The notes under the pieces: generated by a model
Seen by the model: only the letters and a program-made list of their open reading frames with translations
The model's database searches: none
Told to the model about the DNA's origin: nothing
Shown here: positions 9,240 to 21,425 of the stretch, in pieces
Layout: each line of letters starts with the position of its first letter
Numbering within the stretch: the stretch's first letter is position 1
Program-made: the position numbers and the translations under genes
DNA from: Dyella marensis
GTDB lineage: Bacteria; Pseudomonadota; Gammaproteobacteria; Xanthomonadales; Rhodanobacteraceae
Direction of reading: 5' to 3'
DNA length: 64,000 nucleotides
Assembly: GCF_900112865.1 (NCBI RefSeq)
Contig: NZ_FONH01000001.1
Span: 496,001 to 560,000, forward strand

Positions 9240-11560
9240 TTACGCCTTGCTCAAGGTGATGGCTGCGCCGTAGGGCGGCAGCGTGGCGGTGAGTTCGTGT
9301 GCGGCCTCGATCCACACCGTGCCGTCCGGCACCGACGCGTCGACGGCGGCGGGCAGCACGACCTTGCCGACGCGCACCGGCGCGCCGTCGGCCAGGCCCA
9401 GGCGCTGCGCCTCGGCGGCGCTCAGGCGCACGGCCGGCGCACGGTTCAGCGGATGCGCGTTCAGCGCGGTCGCACGGCGCAGCACGGCGTCGGAGCGGTA
9501 CATCGGCCAGGTGGCGAGACGGCTCAGGCCCTCGACCGCCGTGCGCGGCGCAAGGCCCTCGCGTGCGGTCGCGGCGCGGTCGACGATGCCGTCACGCAGG
9601 CCGGCCAGGTCGTCGAACTCGAAGCCGGCCAGCTTCAGGCCGCCGCCGAGCGCGCGCAGCACCTTCCAGCCCGGGCGGGCGTCGCCGGGGGCGCGGGCGC
9701 CCTGCACCACGCTCTGTGCGAGGCCATCGACATTCACCAGGGTGCCGTCGATTTCCGGCAGCAGCGCGATCGGCAGGATCACATCGGCCAGGTCGCGCAG
9801 CGCGGGCGTGGCGTAGGCCGAGCAGGCCACCACGCTCTCCGCGCCGGTCAGCGCCTGCAGCGCCGCGGCGCCGTCGGCGACGTCGTGCGGCAGCTCCACG
9901 CCGTACAGCACGTAGGCCTTGCGCGGCTGCGCCAGCATCGCCTGCGCGTCGAGGCCGCCGTTGCCCGGCAGCACGCCGACGCGGGTCAGGCCGAGCGCGT
10001 TCGCGCCGACCGGGATCTCGTTGTAGCCGGCGCCGGTGGCCTGGGCGATGAAGCGGGCGATCGCGCGCAGCCACGAAGCCTGCGGATGCGTCGCGGCGGC
10101 TTCGCCGAGGATCACCACGGCCTTGCCGGCCTTCAGCGCGTCGATCGCGCCGCGGTCGCCCTCGTCCGCCTGCACGGCGTCGATGGCCGGGGCCAGCGCC
10201 GCCGGAGCGGTCGCGCCGCCCTGCACCGCCGCCTTGGCCAGCGCCAGCAGCGCATCGACCATGGCCTGCGGCGCGACGATCGCTTCGCCGGCCAGCGCGT
10301 AGTTGAAGCTGAAGCGCGCCGGGTTCACGGCGTAGACCTTGGCGCCCTTCTTCACCGCCTGGTGCACGCGGTGGTTCAGCAGCGGCATTTCGTAACGCAG
10401 GTCCGAGCCGACCAGCAGCGCGGCCTTGACCTTGTCGACCTCGGCCACCGGCAGGCCGAAGGCCTGGGCGCGGGCACCGTCGGCGAAGTCGATCTGGCGC
10501 AGGCGGTGGTCGACATGCGCGCTGCCCAGGCCATGGGCCAGGCGCACCAGCAGGTCGCCTTCCTCATTGGTGGTAGCCGGAGCCACCAGGAAGCCGATGT
10601 CGCCGCGCGCCTTGGCCAGCGCTTCGCCGGCGAGGATCAGCGCATCTTCCCAGGTGGTCGACTGCCACTGACCGTTGCGCTTGACCTGCGGCGCGGTGAT
10701 GCGGTCCGCGGCGTACATGCCCTGGTGGCTGTAGCGGTCGCGGTCGGACAGCCAGCACTCGTTGATGGTCTCGTTGTCGCGCGGCACCGCACGCAGCACC
10801 TCGCCGCGGCGCGTGTGCAGCCACAGGTTGGAGCCCAGCGCGTCGTGGTAGCCGACGGACGGCTTGGCGATCAGTTCCCAGGCGCGCGCCTTGAACTGGA
10901 ACGGCTTGTTGGTGAGTGCGCCGACCGGGCACACGTCGATGACGTTGCCGGACAGCTCGGTCTCCAGCGCCTTGCCGATATAGGTGCCGATCTGCAGGTT
11001 GTCGCCGCGGCTCATGCCGCCCAGCTCGTAGGTGCCGGCGATCTCGCTGGTGAAGCGCACGCAGCGCGTGCACTGGATGCAGCGGGTCATCTCGGTGGCG
11101 ACCAGCGGCCCGAGGTTTTCGTCGGCGATGGTGCGCTTGCGCTCGGTGTAGCGCGACACACTGCGGCCGTAGCCCAGGGCCACGTCCTGCAGCTCGCACT
11201 CGCCACCCTGGTCGCAGATCGGGCAATCCAGCGGATGGTTGATCAGCAGGAATTCCATCACGTCGCGCTGGAACTTCAGCGCGCCGGCGGAACGGGTGGT
11301 CACCTTCATGCCCTCGGCCACCGGGGTGGCGCAGGCCGGCTGCGGCTTGGGCATGGGCTTGCCGCCCATTTCCACTTCCACCAGGCACATGCGGCAGTTG
11401 GCGGCGATCGGCAGCTTGCGGTGGTAGCAGAAGCGCGGGATCGACACGCCGATGGCGTCGGCCGCCTCGATGATCATGGCGCCCTTGCGGATCTGCGTGG
11501 GCTTGCCGTCGACCTCGATGTTGAGCAGGTCGGGCGGCGTGTTGTTCACGGGCTGCGCGC

Positions 11561-11564
<4 letters not shown>
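9240..11564 (-). CDS. nuoG: NADH-quinone oxidoreductase subunit G
   Basis: NuoG (774 aa) is the large iron-sulfur subunit of the NADH-oxidising arm. The N-terminal third holds the cluster ligands: the 2Fe-2S region (FCYHRKL then CRMCLVEVE), the [18 protein letters not shown] segment, and the 4Fe-4S motif [11 protein letters not shown] with the downstream DVCPVGALT. The rest is a molybdopterin-oxidoreductase-like scaffold, diverged as in other proteobacterial NuoG. The start codon overlaps the nuoF stop by four bases, implying translational coupling. Confidence 0.96.
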
Positions 11565-12871
<1,307 letters not shown>

Positions 12872-12884
12872 GACGCCGTGACCC

Positions 12885-13412
12885 TTACTTGAGACCGTCG
12901 AGGATCTCGTCGACCTTGTCGGCCGTGAGACGCTCGTGGTAATGCCCGTTGACGGTCATCGCCGGCGCGCAGGCGCAGGCAGCGATGCATTCTTCTTCGC
13001 GCTTGAGGTAGACGCGGCCATCGGCGGTGCTTTCGCCCAGCTTGATGCCCAGCTTCTTCTCGCAATGCGCGACCAGCTCCTCGGCGCCGTTGAGCCAGCA
13101 CGAGATGTTGGTGCAGATGGCGACGTTGTTGCGGCCGACCGGCCTGGTCTCCAGCATCGAATAGAAGCTGGCCACTTCGTAAGCCCATACCGCGGGCAGC
13201 TCCAGGTACCTGGCGACGGCGGTGATCAGCTCGTCGGTGAGGAAGCCCTGGTTCTGCTCCTGCGCGGCGAACAGCGCCTGGATCAGCGCCGAGCGCTTGC
13301 GGTCCGGCGGGAACTTGGCGACCCACTCGTCGATGTGATGGCGGGTGTGGTCGTTCAACACGGCAAGCGGGTCGACGTGCTTGACCTGCTCGTAATTTCC
13401 GGTGGCTTTCAT
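12885..13412 (-). CDS. nuoE: NADH-quinone oxidoreductase subunit E
   Basis: NuoE (175 aa) is the thioredoxin-fold 2Fe-2S subunit of the NADH dehydrogenase module, beside NuoF. Its four ligands are Cys100 and Cys105 (CTNISC) and Cys142 and Cys146 (CIAAC). The N-terminal helical domain is present. Length is close to that of E. coli NuoE (166 aa). It is 18 bp downstream of nuoD. Confidence 0.97.
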   Translation of the reverse strand: MKATGNYEQVKHVDPLAVLNDHTRHHIDEWVAKFPPDRKRSALIQALFAAQEQNQGFLTDELITAVARYLELPAVWAYEVASFYSMLETRPVGRNNVAICTNISCWLNGAEELVAHCEKKLGIKLGESTADGRVYLKREEECIAACACAPAMTVNGHYHERLTADKVDEILDGLK

Positions 13413-13430
13413 GCGTATGCTCCCGTCGGC

Positions 13431-14684
13431 TCAGCGATCGACTTCGCCGAACACGAGGTCATAGGTGCCGATCATCGCCACCACGTCGGCCAGCATGTGG
13501 CCGCGCACGATGGGATCGATCGACGACAGATGGGCAAAACCCGGCGCGCGCAGATGCACGCGGAACGGCTTGTTGGCGCCGTCGGAGACCAGGTAGCAGC
13601 CGAACTCGCCCTTCGGCGCCTCGACCGCGCAGTAGGTCTCGCCCGCCGGCACGCCATAGCCTTCGGTGAACAGTTTGAAGTGATGGATGAGGGCTTCCAT
13701 GTCCTCCTTCATGGCCTCGCGCCTGGGCGGCGCGACCTTGAAGTTCTCCACCATCACCGGGCCGGGGTTGGCGCGCAGCCAGGCGATGCACTGCTGGATG
13801 ATGCGGTTGGACTGGCGCATCTCTTCCACGCGCACCAGGTAACGGTCGTAGCAGTCGCCGTTGACGCCGACCGGGATGTCGAAATCCATCTCGGCGTACT
13901 TGGCGTAGGGCTGCTTCTTGCGCAGGTCCCAGGCCACGCCCGAGCCGCGGATCATCGCGCCGGTCATGCCCCACTGCTGGGCCAGCTCCGGCGAGATCAC
14001 GCCGATGCCGACAGTGCGCTGCTTCCAGATGCGGTTGTTGGTCAGCAGCTCCTCGTACTCGTCCACCTTCGACGGGAAGTCGGCGGTGAAGGCCTCGAGG
14101 AAGTCGAGCATGGAACCTTCGCGCCAGGCGTTCAGGCGCTTGAGGTCGTTGCCCTTGTGCCAGGGCGACTCGCGGTACTGCGACATCTTGCCCGGCAGGT
14201 CGCGATACACGCCGCCCGGACGGTAATAGGTGGCGTGCATGCGGGCGCCGGAGACGGCCTCGTACACGTCCATCAGTTCTTCGCGTTCGCGGAAGGCGTA
14301 CAGGAACACCGCCATCGCGCCGAGATCGAGCGCGTTCGAGCCGATCCACATCAGGTGATTCAGGATGCGGGTGATCTCGTCGAACATGGTGCGGATGTAC
14401 TGCGCGCGTTCCGGCGCCTCGATGCCCAGCAGGGTCTCGATCGCACGCACGTAGGCGTGCTCGTTGCACATCATCGACACGTAGTCCAGGCGATCCATGT
14501 AGCCGATCGACTGGTTGAACGGCTTGGCCTCGGCCAGCTTCTCGGTGCCGCGATGGAGCAGGCCCACGTGCGGATCGGCGCGGACGATGGTCTCGCCGTC
14601 CATCTCCAGCACCAGGCGCAGCACGCCGTGCGCGGCCGGATGCTGCGGGCCGAAGTTCATCGTGTAGTTGCGGATTTCCTGCAT
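13431..14684 (-). CDS. nuoD: NADH-quinone oxidoreductase subunit D
   Basis: NuoD (417 aa, 49-kDa subunit) forms the quinone-reduction site with NuoB. The N-terminal block [21 protein letters not shown] contains the conserved HxxxH region whose histidine contacts the quinone headgroup, and the C-terminus ends in the typical EVDR. Unlike E. coli, where nuoC and nuoD are fused, they are separate here, two bases apart. Start: [16 protein letters not shown]. Confidence 0.97.
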   Translation of the reverse strand: MQEIRNYTMNFGPQHPAAHGVLRLVLEMDGETIVRADPHVGLLHRGTEKLAEAKPFNQSIGYMDRLDYVSMMCNEHAYVRAIETLLGIEAPERAQYIRTMFDEITRILNHLMWIGSNALDLGAMAVFLYAFREREELMDVYEAVSGARMHATYYRPGGVYRDLPGKMSQYRESPWHKGNDLKRLNAWREGSMLDFLEAFTADFPSKVDEYEELLTNNRIWKQRTVGIGVISPELAQQWGMTGAMIRGSGVAWDLRKKQPYAKYAEMDFDIPVGVNGDCYDRYLVRVEEMRQSNRIIQQCIAWLRANPGPVMVENFKVAPPRREAMKEDMEALIHHFKLFTEGYGVPAGETYCAVEAPKGEFGCYLVSDGANKPFRVHLRAPGFAHLSSIDPIVRGHMLADVVAMIGTYDLVFGEVDR

Positions 14685-14686
14685 GC

Positions 14687-15415
14687 TCAGTTCTCCCGCC
14701 AGTTGTCGGCGGCTTCGGCCTTGGCCTGCAACAGGTCGGCGTCGTCACGGATCACGCGCGGCACCAGCACGCGCGGCTCGATCGACACGGGTTCGTAGAC
14801 CACGCGCTTCTGCTCGGGGTCGTAGCGCACCTCGACGTTGCCGATCAGCGGGAAGTCCTTGCGGAACGGATGCCCCACGAAACCGTAGTCGGTGAGGATG
14901 CGGCGCAGGTCCGGATGGCCTTCGAAGATGATGCCGTACAGGTCGAACGCCTCGCGCTCGAACCAGTTGGACCCGGCCCACACGCCGGTGACCGACGGCA
15001 CCACCGGCAGGCTGTCGTCCTCGCCGAACACGCGCAGGCGCAGGCGCTGGTTGTTCTCGATCGACAGCAGGTGGATGACCGCGGCGAAGCGACGCGGCTG
15101 GCTGACGTCGCGCGGACGGTCGGCCCACTTGAAGCGGCCCATCGCCTCGCCTTCCACGCCGCGCGAGAAGCCGGTGCCGGACACGGTTTCGGTGTCCCAT
15201 TCGGTCTGGCCGTAGCCGAGGTAGTCGACGCCGCACAGGTCGACCAGCTCGCCGAAGCGGAAGGCCGCCTCGTCGCGCAGCGCGGTGGCCACCGCGATCA
15301 GGTCGGCGGCGGCCACTTCGGCGGTGACTTCGGTGCGGGCGACGCTGATCTTCAGCGTGTCGCCGAACCGCGCGGACAGGCGCTCGGCCAGCGAGTTCGT
15401 TTGCGTTTCGCTCAT
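14687..15415 (-). CDS. nuoC: NADH-quinone oxidoreductase subunit C
   Basis: NuoC (242 aa, 30-kDa subunit) is a structural subunit of the peripheral arm. The family signature ERE.FD.YGI.F.GHP.LRRIL appears as [19 protein letters not shown] followed by [19 protein letters not shown]. The C-terminus extends about 40 residues past this block, as in other xanthomonads. It is separate from nuoD and lies 10 bp after nuoB. Confidence 0.96.
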   Translation of the reverse strand: MSETQTNSLAERLSARFGDTLKISVARTEVTAEVAAADLIAVATALRDEAAFRFGELVDLCGVDYLGYGQTEWDTETVSGTGFSRGVEGEAMGRFKWADRPRDVSQPRRFAAVIHLLSIENNQRLRLRVFGEDDSLPVVPSVTGVWAGSNWFEREAFDLYGIIFEGHPDLRRILTDYGFVGHPFRKDFPLIGNVEVRYDPEQKRVVYEPVSIEPRVLVPRVIRDDADLLQAKAEAADNWREN

Positions 15416-15425
15416 GGCTTGGGCC

Positions 15426-15973
<548 letters not shown>

Positions 15974-15983
<10 letters not shown>

Positions 15984-16330
15984 TCCAGTGCTCCCTTCTT
16001 CCACACGTAAGCGAAACCGATGACCAGGAGCAGCAGGAACAAGGCCATTTCAATCAGCGCCGTGATGCCGATCTTGTCGAACACCACCGCCCACGGAAAC
16101 AGGAAGGCGATTTCCAGGTCGAAGATGATGAAGAGGATCGCCAGCAGGTAGTAGCGCACGTCGAAGCGCATGCGGGCGTCCTCGAAGGCCTCGAAGCCGC
16201 ACTCGTAGGGCGAGAGCTTCTCGGACTCGGGACGGCGGGGACCGGCCAGGAGGCCGATGGCCAGCAGGACGAGCCCTAAGCCCGTCGCGACGCCGATGAA
16301 CAGCAGGATGGGCCAGTATTCGGCAAGCAC
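15974..16330 (-). CDS. nuoA: NADH-quinone oxidoreductase subunit A
   Basis: NuoA (118 aa) is a three-helix membrane subunit at the quinone-module junction and the first gene of the operon. The conserved loop between helices 1 and 2 is seen in [20 protein letters not shown]. The start is GTG (16330-16328); a GGAGG sequence lies about 10 bases upstream. A leader of roughly 180 nt separates it from the predicted promoter. Confidence 0.95.
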
Positions 16331-16517
16331 GATGTCGCGTACCTCCGCGCCGCCGGGGGCGCATCAGTGACCGCCTGGGGGAAACGGTCAGGTGTAAAAC
16401 AGGTCCGGTCTACTGCGGATCGGCATGGCCGTCTGGCCGTGGGCTTCTGGGGCCACGATCGCACGCGTTGCAAGCACGAGCGTCCGACTTACCACGATCG
16501 AATTCGGAAATCGGGAC

Positions 16518-16545
16518 ATTGTATCAGTGCGCTTAACAACAACAA
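16518..16545 (-). promoter_or_regulatory. Predicted sigma70-like promoter of the nuo operon
   Basis: On the minus strand a TTGTTG -35 box (16540-16545), a 16-bp spacer and a TACAAT -10 box (16518-16523) lie about 190 bp before nuoA. Transcription would start near 16511 and leave a leader of about 180 nt in which I see no gene. Confidence 0.55.
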
Positions 16546-16655
16546 GCCTTGACGGCTATTTCATCGGCCTGCTGGCAGGGCCGCCAACGAGCCGCCGACC
16601 CCTGGGCGCAGGAGCCAAAGGATGCAGTGTCGCCCTTCTCGCCGTGATGGCGGCG

Positions 16656-17012
16656 TTACATGGTGTGGGTGGGGCGTTCGGAGCCGCTCATGCCGGCCAG
16701 GATGGCCTCGATGCGGGAACGCGCGACCTCGCCGTCCGAGGAATCGTTGAACTGCACGCCGATGCCGGCCGTGCGGTTGCCCTGGGCGCCGACGGGGGTG
16801 ACCCACACGACCTTGCCGGCGACCGACAGGCGCTCGCCTTCGTCGGCGAGGTTGACCAGCAGCACCACCTCGTCGCCGAGCGAATAGCCCTGGGCGGTGG
16901 GGGCGAACAGGCCGCCATGCTTGAGGAACGGCATGTACGCGTTGTAGAGCGCGGCCGTGTCCTTGATCTTCAGTGAAATGATGCCCTGGCGGGCCGCGAT
17001 GGCCGGATTCAT
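16656..17012 (-). CDS. pilZ: PilZ domain protein, type IV pilus biogenesis type
   Basis: A 118-aa single PilZ domain protein. The sequence (ARQGIISLKIKD, GGLFAPT, GDEVVLLVNL, AGKVVWVTP, GNRTAGIGVQF, then a C-terminus ending PTHTM) closely follows the stand-alone PilZ of Xanthomonas, known to be needed for type IV pilus assembly through PilB and FimX. The RxxxR motif used for c-di-GMP binding is absent from the N-terminus, as in those homologues, so direct binding is unlikely. In xanthomonads pilZ usually follows holB; here two other genes lie between them. Confidence 0.88.
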   Translation of the reverse strand: MNPAIAARQGIISLKIKDTAALYNAYMPFLKHGGLFAPTAQGYSLGDEVVLLVNLADEGERLSVAGKVVWVTPVGAQGNRTAGIGVQFNDSSDGEVARSRIEAILAGMSGSERPTHTM

Positions 17013-17128
17013 GCTGCGTCCCCGCGGGCCGTGGACGGTGGCGGCCCGATGCCGCGCATCGTAGCGAGCGGCACGCCCGGGCGTAAAGCGCAGGCCTTGC
17101 GCCATGGGAGGCGGTTCACACCAGCAGG

Positions 17129-18043
17129 CTACAGCTCGCACCAGCCCCAGCGGTCGAAGATCCACGGCGACGGCAGCTCCGCATGCAGCTTGACGAAGCG
17201 CGGCCCGGCGGCCGGTTCGAGCCGCAGGCGCCAGCGGCCCGAAGCGTCGCGCTCCAGCGGCGCCTTCGACCATGGCCAGCTGCGCGCGCCTTCGCGGTCG
17301 GCCAGGGTCAGCTTCAGCCACGGCCGCTGGGCGGCGGACGGCTGCCAGGGCAGCCAGCCTTCCCCGGCCATGGGCTCCACCGTGCGGAACACTTCGGGCC
17401 GGTCGGCCAGCCCGCGCATGCGTCCGCCGCTCAGCGCCACCTGGCTGCGGTGTTCGTCCAGCGCCGCCAGCTTGGTGGCGTGGATGTCGGCGCGGGACGG
17501 CAGCGCGACGGACTCGCCGCGTTCGCCGGCCCGGCCATGCACCAGGTAACTGAGCATCGGTGGCGGCGCGCCCTGCCCCGCGGCCACGGCCAGCCGCATC
17601 AGCACATGCGCGGCGCTGTGATCCGGATGACCGTCGCCCAGCGCCGGCAAGGCGATCAAGGTCGGCCGGATCCGTTCGAGCCAGCCGGCCCACTCGCGCA
17701 CACGGCCGCGCAAGTCCTCGCGCAGACACGCGGTCAGGCCCATGTCCGGCATACCGAGCGGATGCAGCGATTCCAGCGCCAGCCCCAGGCGGGCGAGCGC
17801 GGCGGCCACTTCCTGCCGGCGGCGCTGGCCCCAGCGGCGGCGATCTTCCGCACCGATGCGCCAGCGGCGCTCCAGCCAGCGCTGCGGCCAGGGATTGTTG
17901 TCGCCGGCGGTCAGCAACAGGATCTCGACCGTGCCGCCGGCGGCGCGCACATGCTGGATCAGTTCGCCGGTGGCGATGGATTCGTCATCGGGATGCGGCG
18001 CGACGACCAGCAGGCGGGTGCGCGCATCGATCGTCACTGGCAT
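17129..18043 (-). CDS. PIG-L (LmbE-type) deacetylase family protein
   Basis: A 304-aa protein starting MPVTIDARTRLLVVAPHPDDES. The APHPDDE motif near the N-terminus and the later GDGHPDHSAAH segment supply the zinc ligands and catalytic Asp of the PIG-L/LmbE fold, whose members remove acetyl groups from N-acetylglucosamine-containing substrates. About 70 C-terminal residues lie outside the usual domain and look beta-rich. The start overlaps the end of the upstream glycosyltransferase by 10 bases, so the two are probably coupled. The substrate is unknown; a sugar or lipid-linked glycan is inferred from the neighbour. Confidence 0.82.
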   Translation of the reverse strand: MPVTIDARTRLLVVAPHPDDESIATGELIQHVRAAGGTVEILLLTAGDNNPWPQRWLERRWRIGAEDRRRWGQRRRQEVAAALARLGLALESLHPLGMPDMGLTACLREDLRGRVREWAGWLERIRPTLIALPALGDGHPDHSAAHVLMRLAVAAGQGAPPPMLSYLVHGRAGERGESVALPSRADIHATKLAALDEHRSQVALSGGRMRGLADRPEVFRTVEPMAGEGWLPWQPSAAQRPWLKLTLADREGARSWPWSKAPLERDASGRWRLRLEPAAGPRFVKLHAELPSPWIFDRWGWCEL

Positions 18044-19704
18044 GCGTCGGCCCCCGCTTCTTCCTCGGTCGGCGGCGGCAACGCCGCCGGACGCCAGCCG
18101 CGCTCCCAGGCGCGTCGCCATACCAGCACGAGGGCGCGATCCGTGGCTGCGTCGATGGAGTGTCGTCCCACGCCAAGTGTCCACTGTCTATCGCTTGCCG
18201 CGCCGTCGATCGAGGCCGGCACCAGGTTCCTGCCATCGCTCAATACATACTCGCCCGCCAAGGCGAGGTCGACGGAACGTGTGCGCTGCCCGGGCGGCAG
18301 GTACTGGCCGGCCATCCACACTTCCGCCTGCCCTGGCTGGTCCGACACGGGCAGGTAGTTGCGCTGCACGAACTCGTCGCTGGCCGGCGGCAGGCGCCGC
18401 CGCAGCACCAGCATGGTGCGCTCGCGCTGCATGCCTTCGGCGATGGTGTCGGCCATGTGGCCGCGGCGCAGGCGGATCATCGCCATGCTTTCGATCACCG
18501 GGAAATACGGCCGCGGCCGGAAGATCGCATCGCCCTTCGGATCCATCACCGTCTCGCCCGGATCGGTGTAATGCAGCACCGCGGCCAGCTCGGTGCGTTG
18601 CGGCGCGAGGCGGTCCAGCCATGGTGGCGCGGTCAGCAGCAGCGCGGCCAGCTCCAGGCCGATCACCGCCTTGCCGAGCGCGCGGCGGCGCATCGCGCTC
18701 TCGCGCAGCCACGGCAGCCGCGCGATGGCGCCGGCAAGCACCAGCACCAGCGGCGGGATCGCCGGCAGGAAATCCTGCGCGGTGATCAATGGCCACACGA
18801 ACCACACCAGGAACAGGAACAGCCCCGCCTGCAGCGCGAGGAATACCGGCCAGTCGAATACCTCCCGCGCGACGCGCCGCACATGCCCATAGGCCAGTCG
18901 CACGCACACGCCCGACAGCAGCAGGAACACCGCCAGCTTCGGCAGCGCATACGCCTTGCGCGCGCCGCCGACGTTATAGCCGACCAAGCCGTACCAGGCC
19001 GGCCCGAGATCGCCGCGCCAGGCCAGCCACAAGGCGAACAGCGCGGGCACCAGCAGCAGGCCGGCGATGCCGCAGAGGATCGAGCGAGCGCGCGGCGCGC
19101 GCTTGCCCGGCGGCCGCGCCAGCGACACCACCAGACCGGCGAACGCGGCCACGCCGAGCAGCACCATGGTCTTCTGCGAGACCGACAAGGCCGCGCCCGT
19201 CAACAGACCGGCGACGAACCAGCGCCACGCGCGCGGCGGCGCGCCGACCACCATCGCCAGCGCCGCCAGCCACAGCGCCATCCACATGTCGTCGGTGCGG
19301 AACTGGCCGCTGACCAGGAAGAAGCGCGGCACGAAGGCGACGATCAGCATCGCGTAGAAAGCGAGGTTCGGCGTATACAGCCGGCGCCCCATCCGCCACA
19401 CCGCAAACAGCGCCAGCGCGAACCAGGCCTGCATGGACAGGCGCAGCCAGGTCAGCGCATCGGCACGTTCGCCGATCAGGTTCAGCACCAGGGAGTGCAA
19501 GCCGCTGAACAGCGGACCGTGGTTGTCGAACACATCGCGGTAGAGCCGCAGCCCCTGCGTCCAGCCCCAGGCCACGTGCGCGTGCTGCGCTTCGTCGGAA
19601 TTGAGCGGATAGGCGTTCAACCACGCCAGCCGCAGCACCGCCAGCAAGGCTAGCGCCAGCCATGGCCACCTGACCGTGAAGGTTTTTTCCTTGGCGAAAC
19701 TCAT
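18034..19704 (-). CDS. Membrane glycosyltransferase, family 39 / ArnT-like
   Basis: A 556-aa integral membrane protein with about 11-12 helices followed by a soluble C-terminal part of about 140 residues. The first extracytoplasmic loop holds NSDEAQHAHVAWGW and VFDNHGPLF, the acidic residues typical of PMT/ArnT-type enzymes that use polyprenyl-phosphate sugars as donors. It is transcribed leftward ahead of the PIG-L deacetylase, with a 10-base overlap. Both separate holB from pilZ. The acceptor (lipid A, protein or O-antigen) cannot be told from sequence. Confidence 0.8.
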   Translation of the reverse strand: MSFAKEKTFTVRWPWLALALLAVLRLAWLNAYPLNSDEAQHAHVAWGWTQGLRLYRDVFDNHGPLFSGLHSLVLNLIGERADALTWLRLSMQAWFALALFAVWRMGRRLYTPNLAFYAMLIVAFVPRFFLVSGQFRTDDMWMALWLAALAMVVGAPPRAWRWFVAGLLTGAALSVSQKTMVLLGVAAFAGLVVSLARPPGKRAPRARSILCGIAGLLLVPALFALWLAWRGDLGPAWYGLVGYNVGGARKAYALPKLAVFLLLSGVCVRLAYGHVRRVAREVFDWPVFLALQAGLFLFLVWFVWPLITAQDFLPAIPPLVLVLAGAIARLPWLRESAMRRRALGKAVIGLELAALLLTAPPWLDRLAPQRTELAAVLHYTDPGETVMDPKGDAIFRPRPYFPVIESMAMIRLRRGHMADTIAEGMQRERTMLVLRRRLPPASDEFVQRNYLPVSDQPGQAEVWMAGQYLPPGQRTRSVDLALAGEYVLSDGRNLVPASIDGAASDRQWTLGVGRHSIDAATDRALVLVWRRAWERGWRPAALPPPTEEEAGADACQ

Positions 19705-19757
19705 CCGCCCAGCTTAGGAAAGCGGGCTGTCTGCGGGCTTTCCAGGCACACATCGCG

Positions 19758-19834
19758 CGTAGGTTGGGGTGAGCGCAGCGAACCCCAACGTTGCGAAGGT
19801 GTTGGGGTTCGCCTTCAGCTCACCCCAACCTACG
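19758..19834. repeat. Palindromic intergenic repeat, copy 1
   Basis: A 77-bp element with 17-bp outer arms, cgtaggttggggtgagc (19758-19774) and its exact reverse complement (19818-19834), and inner arms built on aaccccaac / gttggggtt. Two further copies are at 37958-38044 and 44248-44341. It lies between the glycosyltransferase and holB and would fold as a strong hairpin if transcribed. Confidence 0.85.
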
Positions 19835-19854
19835 ATGCCGGGCAGGATCGCGGC

Positions 19855-20790
19855 TTAGCGCCAGCGCGACAGCAATTCCAGCAACAGCAGGTCGCCGCGC
19901 AACGGACCGCGCAATGCATCGCGCGCATGGTTGGCGGCGCGGTACCAGTCGTCGAGCGCCTCGGCATCGAGATGACTGGCTAGCGGACCGTTATTCGCGC
20001 CCGCACGCCCGCGCGCTTCGTCGGCCGCGGCCTGGGCGGCGAACCACAGGCGCTGCGCGGGTTCGTTGTCCAGCCAGCGACGCACCACTTCCATGGTCTC
20101 GCCGCGGCCGGCCGCCAGCGCGGCCAGGTCCTTGCGCACTTCCTGGCGGCGCGCCAGCGCGCCCTCTTCCGCCCAGGCCCTGGCCAGGCCGGGATTGCCG
20201 CCGGCTGCATCGAGCGCGGCGACAGGATCCTTCACCCCTTCGCCCTGCAGCCAGGCCAGCGCCTCTTCGCGCGCCGGCACCTGGAACTCGATGCGCTGGC
20301 AGCGGCTGCGGATGGTCTGCGGCATGCGCCACGGCGCGTCGGCGACCAGCAGCAGCAAGGTGTTCTGCGAAGGTTCTTCCAGTGTCTTCAGCAGCGCGTT
20401 CGCCGCCGCCGTATTCATCGCATCGGCCGGGTCGATGGTGGCGATCTGCCAGCCGCCGAACTGGCTGGCCATGGCCAGGCGCGAGGACAGCTCGCGGATC
20501 TGGTCGACCACGATGTCGCTGCGCTGCACGCCGTCCTTGCGCAGGCCGAAGCTCAGCGTGACCAGGTCCGGATGCGTGCCGGCGTCCAGCAGCAGGCAGC
20601 TGCGGCAGCGGCCGCAGGCCTCGCCGTCGACGGCCTGCTGGCACAACAGTCCGCGCGCGAAGCGGCGCATGAAGTCGCGCTTGCCCAGCCCGGCCGGCCC
20701 GCACAGCAGCAGCGCGTGCGGCATGGCATCGCGACGGCGGCGCGCCTGCAGCCGCTCCCACAGTTCCGCATGCCAGGGCATCGCGCTCAT
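19855..20790 (-). CDS. holB: DNA polymerase III subunit delta prime
   Basis: HolB (311 aa) is part of the clamp-loader complex. It shows a degenerate P-loop GPAGLGKRD (31-39) and the zinc module with Cys50, Cys59, Cys62 and Cys65, followed by the LLKTLEEPSQNTLLLLVAD and RSRCQRIEF blocks shared with DnaX. The start codon overlaps the tmk stop by four bases; an ATG three codons further in (MPWH) is an alternative. It is the last gene of the tmk-side run, ahead of repeat copy 1. Confidence 0.95.
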   Translation of the reverse strand: MSAMPWHAELWERLQARRRRDAMPHALLLCGPAGLGKRDFMRRFARGLLCQQAVDGEACGRCRSCLLLDAGTHPDLVTLSFGLRKDGVQRSDIVVDQIRELSSRLAMASQFGGWQIATIDPADAMNTAAANALLKTLEEPSQNTLLLLVADAPWRMPQTIRSRCQRIEFQVPAREEALAWLQGEGVKDPVAALDAAGGNPGLARAWAEEGALARRQEVRKDLAALAAGRGETMEVVRRWLDNEPAQRLWFAAQAAADEARGRAGANNGPLASHLDAEALDDWYRAANHARDALRGPLRGDLLLLELLSRWR

Positions 20791-21425
20791 GGCGCGGCCT
20801 CGAACAAAGCTGCGATGGCCTGCTCGGCCGCGCGCAGCACGTCGTCGGGCGAATGGCTCGCATCGATCACGCGGAAGCGCTGCGGCTGCGCGGCGGCGCG
20901 CGCGCGATACGCGGCGCGCACGCGCTCGAAGAACGCATCCGCCTCCACTTCGATGCGGTCGGCCTCGCCACGGCCTGCGGCGCGTGCGCGACCGGTGGCG
21001 ACCGGCAGATCCAGCAGCAAGGTGATATCGGGCGCCAGGCCGCCGGTGGCCCACTGCTCCAGCGCCTGGATGCGCTCGACCGGCTGCCCGCGCCCGCCGC
21101 CCTGGTAGGCATAGCTGGCATCGGTGAAGCGATCGCACAGCACCCAGCGGCCGGCGGCCAGCGCCGGCTCGATCAGTTCGCGCACCAGCTGCGCGCGCGA
21201 GGCGAACATCAGCAGCAGTTCGGTTTCCGCCGCCATGCCGCGCAGGGCGGGATCCAGCACGATGCCGCGCACCGCCTCGCCCAGCGCCGTGCCGCCCGGC
21301 TCGCGGGTCAGCAGCAGATCGACGCCGCGCGCCTCGATGCAGGCGCGCAGGCCGGCCAGCAAGGTGCTCTTGCCCGCGCCTTCGCCGCCTTCGAGGCTGA
21401 TGAATTTTCCGCGTGTCTGGCTCAT
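20787..21425 (-). CDS. tmk: Thymidylate kinase
   Basis: Tmk (212 aa) phosphorylates dTMP to dTDP. The P-loop GGEGAGKST is at residues 13-21, the substrate motif TREPGGTALGE follows at about 40-50, and the DRFTDASYAYQGGGRG block with the lid region (AAGRGEADRIE) is intact. It overlaps mltG by four bases and holB by four bases, so mltG-tmk-holB are probably translated together. Confidence 0.97.
   Translation of the reverse strand: MSQTRGKFISLEGGEGAGKSTLLAGLRACIEARGVDLLLTREPGGTALGEAVRGIVLDPALRGMAAETELLLMFASRAQLVRELIEPALAAGRWVLCDRFTDASYAYQGGGRGQPVERIQALEQWATGGLAPDITLLLDLPVATGRARAAGRGEADRIEVEADAFFERVRAAYRARAAAQPQRFRVIDASHSPDDVLRAAEQAIAALFEAAP

Noticed and set aside
16331-16517. tRNA-Leu expected between secG and nuoA in xanthomonads
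   Set aside because: No cloverleaf or CCA end can be seen in this leader.
17129-18184. Longer version of the PIG-L gene with 47 extra N-terminal residues
   Set aside because: The extension overlaps the end of the GT39 gene, is Arg/Gly-rich and precedes the conserved start of the fold.
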